From positions 21,772,189-21,836,188 of the forward strand of contig OV277869.1 in the NCBI GenBank assembly GCA_922989275.2: DNA of 64,000 bases. The letters are read 5' to 3'. The notes beneath the pieces were generated by a model, which saw only the letters and a list, made by a program, of their open reading frames with translations, did no database searches and was not told where the DNA came from. Both the position numbers and the translations under genes were made by a program. Each line of letters opens with the position of its first letter. The first letter of the stretch is position 1. Below, in pieces: positions 1-9,100 of the stretch. The DNA comes from Gari tellinella. Its lineage: Eukaryota; Mollusca; Bivalvia; Cardiida; Psammobiidae.

Positions 1-399
1 CCCGGCGTCTGATCAGGTTCCAAGCTGTTTGCCACTCAGATAAAAATGAAAATCAGAATTGTCAAAAAGTTGTCCTTTTTAACATTTTAATGTTTTGTGT
101 TTGCGTTTCGTTTGCTTTTAACCCTTTCCCCAATAGAAGCGCCTTATAGCGGATATGATTTATTCATCCGCTGAAGAAAATAGTTCCAATTTAATCAGTA
201 ATGAATATGTATTATAGGGAATATGTTCTATATTATAGCAAATGAAAGCTTAAAACAGGCTGAAAGTAAAGCAGAATGCGCCCTGAGGCGCGTTCTGCTT
301 TACTTTCAACCTGCTTTAAGTAGTCACCTATCTTAAGTACTAGATATAGGCTATCAGGTAAAGGGTTAAAGGGGAAATAATGACATATTCTCCACTGCA
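1..399 (+). repeat. Family A MITE (left part outside window) with family D inside
   Basis: Half of the shared core (CCCGGCGTCTGATCAGG) opens the window, followed by the usual right arm (GTTTGCGTTTCGTTTGC) and an end close to CTCCACTG at about 399. A 244-bp family D element interrupts the right arm at TTAA. Confidence 0.8.
122..365. mobile_element. Family D MITE, TTAA target duplication
   Basis: TTAA at 118-121 and 366-369 flank termini CCCTTTCCCC and GGTAAAGGG. The centre is a hairpin: AGGCTGAAAGTAAAGCAGAA, a GC loop region, then its complement ending in CAACCTGCTTTAAG. No coding capacity; piggyBac-like by target site. Inserted in family A. Confidence 0.8.
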
Positions 400-495
400 C
401 GCTAAAAAATAACTTATTCTAGACAGGCTGTAGCTAGGTGCAGGACGAGCGTATCAAAGCTCTTTTAGAAGCTACATTTGAATTTTCATTACTGT

Positions 496-690
496 TACAG
501 TGGGGCAAACGTTAATCATTTTTTGGACATTTCTAATTAATTGGTTTTTGATATGAGTGGTACACAGTTTGGAGCCTGATCAGACGCCGGGTTACCCGGT
601 ATCTGATCTGGTTCTAAACTGTTTGCAATGGAAACAATAGTCTTAGTGTAAACGCTTTTATTGGGAAAGAATATCGTTTTCTCCACTGTA
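496..690 (-). repeat. Family A MITE, shortened left arm
   Basis: Starts TACAGTGG and ends CTCCACTGTA. The core at about 567-632 is a near-perfect palindrome around GCCGGGTTACCCGG. Confidence 0.8.
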
Positions 691-784
691 ACCTACATCT
701 AAAAAAGATACCTTTCCCTAACTTGTTTGACGTTTATTAAAGATTGTCCAATATCAACACCGTCGTCGGGGTATCACAGTCGAA

Positions 785-955
785 TTCGCAAACAGTTTGG
801 GGCCTGATCAAACGACGCGTAAATCGGCGTCTGAAAAAGATCCAAGCTATTTGACAATAATGTTTGTGTTTTCACACTTTTTTGCCTTACATCTAGCTTT
901 GTAAAGCATTAAGAACCGATAATATTACGGAAAGGGTAAAAGATAAAAGCAGACA
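785..955. repeat. Degraded core-bearing MITE (family C-like)
   Basis: Contains GCAAACAGTTTGGGGCCTG, a decayed second arm, and a 3' part ending GGAAAGGGTAA. Family assignment is uncertain because the left terminus is lost. Confidence 0.4.
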
Positions 956-1020
956 TTGTAACCCTAGTTCAATTGAAGGACTTTGGATCGCCTTAAGGGG
1001 GCGTTTAAATGGGGATGGGT

Positions 1021-1033
1021 GGGGGGGGGGGGG
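1021..1033 (+). repeat. Poly-G tract (13)
   Basis: Uninterrupted run of 13 G. No nearby gene. Confidence 0.9.
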
Positions 1034-1374
1034 TTAATACGATATACACTTTCATAATAAGCAAAGAACGAACTAGAAGTAGAAATGTCCTGCTGACTTA
1101 GTAATCTCTATAATATTATCAATGTTGACAAAACAGTAATACAAAATAGAACACTAAACATATATCGGTATAGTACTGTATACGCCACATGGAAACAAAG
1201 GTCCACAATTATGGTCGTTGTTTTCTGGACTATTTACATAGTAAACTGTCACAACTCTTTGACCTTCCTAACCTCCTGCACGACATGTGTCAATTTGTAA
1301 TGACCTGCATACACTCTGGATCCAGAAGGGACACTATTTAGCTCGTTGCATGCTAGCGGCGGATATATCCCACA

Positions 1375-1500
1375 GTGATTACCTTTGAAAACCGTTTGGA
1401 TCAAGATGAGACGCCGCGTAACGCAGCATATCAACTGGATCAAAACTGTTTGACACTCTGATACTGTTTCGATTTTTTTTGAAAATTCTACTTTTAGAAC
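1375..1500. repeat. Degraded core-bearing MITE
   Basis: Core arms AACCGTTTGGATCAAGATGA and GGATCAAAACTGTTTGACAC surround GCCGCGTAACGC. The termini are not recognisable. Confidence 0.5.
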
Positions 1501-1899
1501 TATATCAGACGACAATTGTTGCAGACGAAAAAAATACCCAACATGCAAAGGGTCAATGTGTCAACTGGATCTATACCGCTTGTCATGCTTATGGGTTTGT
1601 TTTTTTTTATAAAAGAAAACTACAGAAACAGTCAATTCTAAAAGGTGTTGCAGACGAAAGTTAATTAGCGATTCAAAGGTCAAACCCATATTGCATTTAT
1701 GAGGTTCCTAGTAAACACTTGTTTCTCATTTATGGTTTTGACAGTCCGTTTAGTATACATGGAGTGTTTTCTCTCCATGCCAATCTTCAGTACAGTTACA
1801 GTACAATCTCCTTTCAACTCTTAATCATTAATGTGAGGGTACAGTAAAATCTATTTATTACGACTCCTAAAACGAAGGTTAATAGATTGTGTAAACGTG

Positions 1900-1975
1900 T
1901 ACCGGGTCGACGGTAATCCCTGCCGGTCACCCATCCAGGTATTGACCGCGCAGGGCATTGCTTAACTTCGCAACT
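1900..1975 (-). pseudogene. 5S rRNA-derived segment
   Basis: On the minus strand this reads GAAGTTAAGCAA, then GGTCAATACCTGGATGGGTG and ACCGGCAGGGATTACCG. These match box A, the intermediate element and box C of 5S rRNA and its 3' helix. The 5' third is absent, so it is a 5S relic or the head of a SINE3-type element rather than a working 5S gene. Confidence 0.7.
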
Positions 1976-2094
1976 GAGACAAATGCTTAGACAATCTGAC
2001 TATTAAAGCCGGCTTCCACAGTCAGATTGTATAAGTGTTTATATATCGTCCATTTCCGTCACAATTGTATAAAAGAGAGGTGATAGCTTTAAGC

Positions 2095-2160
2095 AAAGCA
2101 ATGTGACAGTAAAGAAAACTACTAAACGGATCTATCTGTTTTACTGTCACATTGATTTAA
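2095..2160. repeat. Small hairpin
   Basis: CAATGTGACAGTAAA and TTTACTGTCACATTG are inverted around about 25 nt, with TTTAAG-like ends. Organised like the family D core but with different sequence. Confidence 0.55.
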
Positions 2161-2192
2161 GAGGTCACCAGTAGCAAACACATGCTAATTAA

Positions 2193-3344
2193 TAGTGTTG
2201 GGAATCGGTCTGAAAATCTTTAGACGTTTTATCGGCGAATGAGTCGACTGATTAATCGGTTTAATTCAGCGTCTTATATAAATGTTAAAATAGAATGCTC
2301 ATAGTTACTAATATGTTATTTGTGATTATAGATAAACAAAAATATATGGTAGTTTGCTATCATTTCACTGAATGGTACTCTAACTGAATAATAATTAAAA
2401 AAAAACAAACAAATAAATAAAAACCAACTGGAAAAACTAGTCCAGGGTGAATAGTTAACTTAAAACTACTAGTAATTAGTAATCTTTGACAAAAGCATGT
2501 TGGATCAAAGACTTAGGCCAAGTCAATCATTAGTACCTTTACTCCATAATCATACCATAACTCCTAATTTTGCAACAAGGAAGGCACAGAATATACAGCT
2601 CTTACAGGAGATATCTATAATCAGGACTGGTCTGTCTGCTAGAATACATCAGGAAAGTTAACACTAATATGTTATCCCTGTAGACAATGTTTTCTTGGTT
2701 ATTTAAGTGTATGCTGTCATACAGTGTACATAATTATAAATAACTTCATTTCAAAAGTATTGAGTCTAGCAGGAATATGGAAGAAAAGGGACGAATGACT
2801 TGACCCAGACAAGAACAAAAAATAAATAGTAAAAACTTAAAATAACTTTTATCAAAATCGCTGAACCAGAATACAAAACACAAACTAAAGGTAGCTTACG
2901 AGTGTTGACCTGGGGCGTTTTGACTTGGGGGCGTCTTGACCTGATGTCGTTTTTCATTTTGCAATATTTGCAATTCCTTACCTACATGTAACTGCTTTGC
3001 GTCATCACATGATAACATGTCCTTATTAAGCTTCATTTGGTAGTGACCCAATACGTCGCATGTATTTGTACCCTTTTTCGAAGTCGAGGAAAAACAATGG
3101 CATAGTTGTTATCGTAACAGAAACCGAAAGTTAAACTAATACACAGTGTTTAACGCGTTTTTATTGGTAAACTGATGCGATTCAACCAATGAAAAGAAAG
3201 CTTTTAAAAGCAAACGGTATTCACGAACAACTGAAGACAAGGGTAGGGCTAATTCGTCGACGAATGAAAAATCATCGTCGACAATTAATCAGAACGCCAT
3301 TCGTCAATGATAAATCAACGATCTGATCAATCAGCCCAACACTA
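2193..3344. mobile_element. hAT-like non-autonomous element
   Basis: Terminal inverted repeat TAGTGTTGGG at 2193 and CCCAACACTA ending 3344, with similar GATTAAT/ATTAATC stretches inside both ends. The flanking octamers ctaattaa and atgattaa agree at six of eight positions, fitting an aged 8-bp target duplication. About 1.15 kb, no transposase-like frame. Confidence 0.5.
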
Positions 3345-3471
3345 ATGATTAACACACTTGAGTGGACGTAATAGAGAGGTATTACTGTACGTCTAGACCA
3401 CGACGGGAAAACTCCCCTACGCAAAACTAAACAGTTGTTTGGCTGCAGGTGTTTCTCTCTACGTACATGTT

Positions 3472-3713
3472 CTACTTTGGAGAAGACATTATTATTTCCT
3501 GCTTAAACGAAACGATATGCAAACACAATGCAAACATGGAGAAAAGGACAGACATTTAAACCGTTTATTTAAATCTGGGTGCAAAACAGCTTGGAGGCGG
3601 ATCATACGCCAGTTTACCTTTCGTATGACTTAGCTCCAAAACTCTTTGCAAAGAAATTAATTATTTTAGCACAAACACGCATTTTTTGCAAGAATAACGT
3701 CTTTCTAATTCTA
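3472..3713 (-). repeat. Family A MITE, diverged
   Basis: The left end TTTGGAGAAGACATTATT, core around AAACAGCTTGGAG, and an arm with GCAAGAATAACGTC identify the family. Both ends are decayed. Confidence 0.6.
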
Positions 3714-3827
3714 CTTCACATGAAAGTATTTACTGACATTGCAGTGTCTTAATATCACTCTTGTATTAAATGTTTCAAGAAATTCACAGGAAGAGTTTAT
3801 TGCCGAATTCAGGCATAAACAGGTTAA

Positions 3828-4037
3828 CCCTTTTCACAATCAAGTTATTCGGGAGATTTCTATTTTACCCCTTCACCGCTTAATTGTCACCTACTTCAAT
3901 AATTTTGTCTGAAAAAGCACGTTTCAAAGTAAGATTTAAGATATATCGATAAGAGTGTCAAGCAGTTTGGGTCCTAATCAGAACTGGACCAAAACTGTTT
4001 CCAAACGCTCTTTAAAGTGTCATTGAGAGTGACTGGG
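3828..4037 (-). mobile_element. Family C MITE, TTAA target duplication
   Basis: TTAA at 3824-3827 and 4038-4041 flank CCCTTTTCAC and a right end with GAGTGACTGGG. The core is present with its centre deleted (AGTTTGGGTCCTAATCAGA directly followed by CTGGACCAAAACTG). 210 bp. Confidence 0.75.
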
Positions 4038-4072
4038 TTAAAATGAATGTAAAATGTACATTTACTGTCTTA

Positions 4073-4283
4073 AATGGAAAAGAAGATGCTATTCTTTCCC
4101 GTTGAAACGCAAATGAAACACAAACGCAATGCAAACAAATATAGAAATTGAGACTTTATAGACAGCTCTGAGTATATAGATCAATTGCCCGGCGTTTGAT
4201 CTGGCTCCAAACTGTTTGAAACGGCAATTATAGTTTTAACATTAACACGCATTAACTAGGAAAGAATCACGTCTGCTGTACTA
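4073..4283 (-). repeat. Family A MITE lacking the left core arm
   Basis: The left arm (CTATTCTTTCCCGTTGAAAC) and right arm (CTCCAAACTGTTTGAAAC) are clear; half of the palindrome is missing. Confidence 0.65.
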
Positions 4284-4302
4284 AAGCATATCCAAGTTAA
4301 AG

Positions 4303-4981
4303 CAGGGGAAAACGACATTTATGTAGTTTAAACTAATCGCAAACGGAACCCCATGCAATACGATTTAGAAAATGACTGTTTTTTTTAAATATTAACAATT
4401 GGCTAAACTCTGACTTGCATAGCAGTTTGAATCCCAGTCAGTCGCCAAGTAACTCGGAGTCGTATCAGGCTCAAAGCAGTTTGAATCCCAGTCAGTCGCC
4501 AAGTAACTCGGAGTCGTATCAGGCTCAAAGCAGTTTGAATCCCAGTCAGTCGCCAAGTAACTCGGAGTCGTATCAGGCTCAAAGCAGTTTGAATCCCAGT
4601 CAGTCGCCAAGTAACTCGGAGTCGTATCAGGCTCAAAGCAGTTTGAATCCCAGTCAGTCGCCAAGTAACTCGGAGTCGTATCAGGCTCAAAGCAGTTTGA
4701 ATCCCAGTCAGTCGCCAAGTAACTCGGAGTCGTATCAGGCTCAAAGCAGTTTGAATCCCAGTCAGTCGCCAAGTAACTCGGAGTCGTATCAGGCTCAAAG
4801 CAGTTTGAATCCCAGTCAGTCGCCAAGTAACTCGGAGTCGTATCAGGCTCAAAGCAGTTTGAATCCCAGTCAGTCGCCAAGTAACTCGGAGTCGTATCAG
4901 GCTCAAAGCAGTTTGCAATGGATATACAGGTACTCGTTTAAACGCGACTTTTGGGAATTAAAAGCACCATTTTCCACTCTC
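4303..4981 (-). repeat. Family A MITE expanded by tandem amplification of its core
   Basis: Left arm remnants (GTTTAAACTAATCGCAAACG, TAGAAAATGACTG) and right arm remnants (GTTTGCAATGG, CGTTTAAACGCG, TTTTCCACTC) match family A. Between them the hairpin core is replaced by a nine-copy array. Confidence 0.7.
4422..4907. repeat. Perfect 54-bp x 9 tandem array
   Basis: Exactly 486 bp, nine identical copies plus a partial GCAGTTTG. Each unit runs GCAGTTTGAATCCCAGTCAG, then TCGCCAAGTAACTCGGAG, TCGTATCAGGCTCAAA, a diverged form of the MITE core palindrome. As 54 is divisible by 3, several frames stay open as 18-residue repeats (for example SSLNPSQSPSNSESYQAQ). This is a by-product and not evidence of a protein. 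Confidence 0.95.
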
Positions 4982-5025
4982 TTCATTAATTTATCCGATG
5001 CATTTTCGCAATTAACACTATCATG

Positions 5026-5356
5026 TATACAGTGCAACGGCCATCCGAACAATGAATTCCTTCTTACAGCAACGCTTGCCGCTGTTTCAAACCTTTCACT
5101 GCTGCAATAATAATGATGGGTTTTCTCAAAGATACACATTGGACATTTGACAGAAAAATACCACAACGATGAGTGGCAAATAGTTTCAATCCAGATCACA
5201 CGTCGCGTTACACGGCGTCTGATCTTGATTCAAGCTTTTTCATTTGTAAGCTTAATCGGGCTCAGCACTCTTAAAGGGTATTAATTTCCCCTCCTTATAA
5301 CAACTTCCTCCGAACAACACCCACTGGGTGTTGATGTAGAGAGAAAGCATTGTAAC
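5026..5356 (+). mobile_element. Family B MITE, complete
   Basis: TACAGTGCAACGGCC at the left and GAGAGAAAGCATTGTA at the right. Contains GCAACGCTTGCCGCTG, a core with GTCGCGTTACACGGCG, and CTCCGAACAACACCCACTG. Adjoins the 54-bp array element. Confidence 0.8.
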
Positions 5357-5648
5357 ACAACCCGCGCTCATTTGGAGCGAATACCACAGTCTCCCATTTT
5401 ATACACTCTCCGTAGCAAGAAATGTTTAACTTTTAAATCGATAGTCCCAGTTTCCCATTAAGTCGGGTCCATTATTTACCTTTTTACAATATAATGCAAA
5501 TTGGCCAACAGTGCATACCCTAATAAGAAGGCTTTAGAAGCACTCGGACTCTTGTTCTGGTTATACACTTTTTTGCCCAAGACACGTATATTCTTCACAT
5601 ATTCTCTGTTTGTAAATAATGAGAAAACTCGTCTTTAGGTTCAATGAG
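5357..5648. other. 3' flank of the GPCR gene
   Basis: Presumed 3' untranslated region on the minus strand. No repeat or motif recognised. Confidence 0.4.
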
Positions 5649-6131
5649 TTATGGTAGGAAGGCCGTTGTTTCGTCGCCGTCCTCCGTGTTATTGTTCGTA
5701 ACTTTAGACTCATTCAATGGACACCCATTCTTTAATGTCTGAATATCAAAGGACGTCGTGTGTTTACGATTCCCATCACTTGATTGACACTCAATGTTCA
5801 CGATCTTAATCCTCATCTGCACTTCGTCAGTGTTTTTATCATCAGTTTGTTCTTGTTTCGTCTCTGTTGCAGTCTTGCCATTCATAACCATGCTATATGA
5901 ATTCACAGATGCATTATGGGTAAATGGCACAGTTTCTTCCATGTCGGAGAATGACGTAGTACTTTTATTGCCCGGTGGGTATTTTCCCATTGGCTTCTTC
6001 TGGTTGCTTGAGTCCATGATTCTAGCGGCGCTAGATCTCCGTTGTGTGGTAGATACGTGACTAAAGCGTGTTACAGTGCTGCTCCGTCGCATTCTACGCC
6101 GGACCCACGCCTTCTTAATTTCTGAACGGAC
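5649..6131 (-). CDS. GPCR exon L: end of TM7 helix 8 and cytoplasmic tail
   Basis: Last coding exon, residues 399-558 and stop. The acceptor is ttttccag before 6131. It opens with [17 protein letters not shown], the conserved NGEV-x-x-EIKK-W junction of class B receptors and the basic helix 8. The tail is rich in Ser/Thr, with RRSST and RRSSAAR as likely basophilic-kinase sites, and ends in TTAFLP. The distal part has no recognisable domain. No clear polyadenylation signal was picked out directly downstream; the 3' flank is repeat. Confidence 0.88.
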   Translation of the reverse strand, partial: VRSEIKKAWVRRRMRRSSTVTRFSHVSTTQRRSSAARIMDSSNQKKPMGKYPPGNKSTTSFSDMEETVPFTHNASVNSYSMVMNGKTATETKQEQTDDKNTDEVQMRIKIVNIECQSSDGNRKHTTSFDIQTLKNGCPLNESKVTNNNTEDGDETTAFLP

Positions 6132-9100
6132 CTGGAAAACGGTACAATAGCCATGCTATAGGAATGGGTTATCCGGAAACAGCGATTTGCAAATGTACAT
6201 TGTATCAACCACGAGAAAACCAGACAAAATCCCTGCAATCAATGTACAGTGGTGAAAATGTTATTCTTTCCCGTTTGAAGCGACTCGCAACTAGATGGTG
6301 CATTTGCAAAAATAAAAGAAAATACTCAAAAGGGTAGCATTATCGTGCATTGGAAAAATATGACCAGTCTAAAAAACACTCTCTAGGAAAGTCTTCAAAT
6401 CTTAGTTTTTCAGATATTTTTCCATCGTTTTATCCATAGCGTCGAAAGACGCTAAAGACATTGATCACGGGCTCATCCATAAACCCGAGCCGAATTATGT
6501 AATTCTATCTTTTCTCCATCGCTACACACTGAAATACGTTAAATTGATCCCAGAAATATAAATAGTTCCGTGGCCCAGTGGGTCAAGTGGTAGGTTTATT
6601 TTGCCTTATGTCTGCCCATGCCGGGTTCGATTCCAACCAGAGTTCAATATTTTTTTTATTGAAATGCATTTTTTAAAACAGAATTTCTTATCCTAAACTA
6701 ACTCCTACCCGTTTATATTTGTCACATATTTACAAATTACTTTTTTAATGCTAAATCTGGTTGCGAGTCTCTTTAAACTCAAACTTAACGCAAACGCATT
6801 GCCAATACCTGAGGAAAAATACAATTTTTAGACAATTCTGAATGCTGATTTCCACCTAAACGGCAAATAGTTTGGAACCTGATCAGACGCCGGGTTACCC
6901 GACGTTTGATCTTGCTCCAAACTGTTTGCATAGGAAATAATAGATTTAGTATCAAAACGTTTATTGGGAAAGAACAATGTTTTCTCCACTGTATTCCAAG
7001 AGTCATCTTAGTCATTGCATCTGAGCATTTAAATCTGCTAAGCGATATTCTTTTCAGGGCACACATTACTCGGGTAAACAACCTCTAGTGGATTAAACAT
7101 ACATGTATATGCATACTAATAAAAGTTTCATTTAACATTAGAAATTACACCAAATATAACGTAAATGTAATAAATGAACTGAATTTTGTCGGCGTTTAAG
7201 CGAAATAAACAACAGAAAATGACCGACACATTTTCCATGAATCAGTAGCGCAATTCATGGAACTTGCCGATAATTTTGTGTCGTTTATTTCGCTTAAACG
7301 CCGATACAATTCAGTTCATTTCTCAATTGAATACACACCTCTCCATTGACGAAGCAAAGCAGTATGGCTATGATGAGACCCTGGAAGATAATTATATACA
7401 TTCCATAAGCTTAACAGCATACTATTGCAGGGGTGCCTTAAGTAATGAAAACAAGGAATAAAAGAGAATACATTGACGGTGCTCCCTCACTACAACGACC
7501 CTTCCAACAACGATTTCCTCCTTATAGTGGAGAAAGCGTTATTCTTTCCCAATAAAAGCGTTCACGCTAAAACTTTTATTTCCTTGGCAAACAATTTGGA
7601 ATTAGATCAGACGCCGGTTAACCCGGCATTTATTCAGGCTCTAAACTGTTTGCCACTCAGATTAAAATAAATGGGAAAGGATAACGTATTCTCATCTGTA
7701 CAACGACGCTTGCCGCTGTTCCCGAAACAGGATGAATAAGTCTAACACGTTCACTGCTGCAATATCGTCTGCTTAAAATTTTCGTCTGCTTTTTTTCTCA
7801 AAGTTACATATTAGTGGACATTTTGAAAGAGAGAAATATAATGAAGAGTGACGTCTGATCTTGATTCAAGCTGTGTGTAAATGTTAGCCATGTCTCAACT
7901 TTTCCTCCCTATAACAACTCCCATCCACCAACACACACTATCTATTTCACACATTGGGTGTTGTTGTAGAGGGGGAGCACTATATTGAATATATTTTCTA
8001 GCTTGACAATGGATTTAATAAAACAATGTTAAATTTGGTGAAATTCAGCCAATACTTTCTTATTTCTATTTTATGATGAAAAACGGGTCCTAGTAAACAT
8101 TCATTTTTATCCATTTAATTGCAATTGTATTTGTATTTAATGTCGTTTAAACGGCAAAGACTAACACAGTCTCTTCTGTTCTATTGCCATCCGGTTGCAT
8201 TTGGGAGGACTGTCACACTAAACGCGTTTTTTCGCTAAAACTTATATTTCCTTTGAAAAAAATTGAGAGCAAGATCAGACGTTGGGTGACTGGTCGTCTG
8301 TTCAAATCCCAAACTCTGTTCAAATCAGATTAATATGAAAAGTCAGAGCTGTCAAAAGGTATCATTTTCTTTATTTTATTGTAATGCGTTTACGTTAAAA
8401 CGACAGTGAATTGTGGCATCTCCACTATGCAAAATTGCAGTGTGCCAATGAAAGTAAGAGTACATTGTGTATTGCTTTTAATCTATTAAATTGCCATGAC
8501 AATTTTCGCAAAATAGCCTTAGATAACTTCAAATTGAAGAGGTTAAGACAATTCAAGTGGCTCGGTACTTTACAATTGTCATCTAAAAATTATAGCCGAT
8601 TTTTTATTTTATTGCAGTTGCTACAGCCGATATGTGTGTAGGATGGACGGAGACAGTATTGGGCAATCATGCCATTTTGAGAGAGGGAACAACTTACAGT
8701 CATTATGACCCCTTCACTGCCATTACGTCATCACTTTTGAAATAACTTGTTTTCTGCTTTTGTTTCTCAAATTTGGATACTAGATATTGATTTAAGAACG
8801 AAAATGAGTGTCAAGCGTTTTCGCTCCTGATAAAAAGCCGCGTGATGCGGTGTCTGATTAGGATGCAAGATGTATGTATAAGTCAGTGAACATGTACCCG
8901 TCGTACAATGGAGAAAAATATTTTCCCAATAAACGCGTTTATACTAAAACTAATTGTCTCTACTGCAAACAGGAAACGGGAAAGAATTACGTTGTCTCCA
9001 CTGTAAGGTAGTGAAGGGTTAACCCTTTCATGTCTTTACCTCTAGCACGCGGCGTCCGATCAGAATCTTAACCGTTTAACACTCATGCCAGTATTGCTTA

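Noticed and set aside
4392..5110. Long open frames with 18-residue repeats on both strands
   Set aside because: They follow from a perfect 54-bp (3 x 18) DNA repeat without stops, derived from a MITE core; no start context, splice sites or domain supports a protein.
5794..6060. Plus-strand frame opposite exon L
   Set aside because: Shadow of the receptor tail exon; the minus strand has the conserved EIKK-W junction and splice acceptor.
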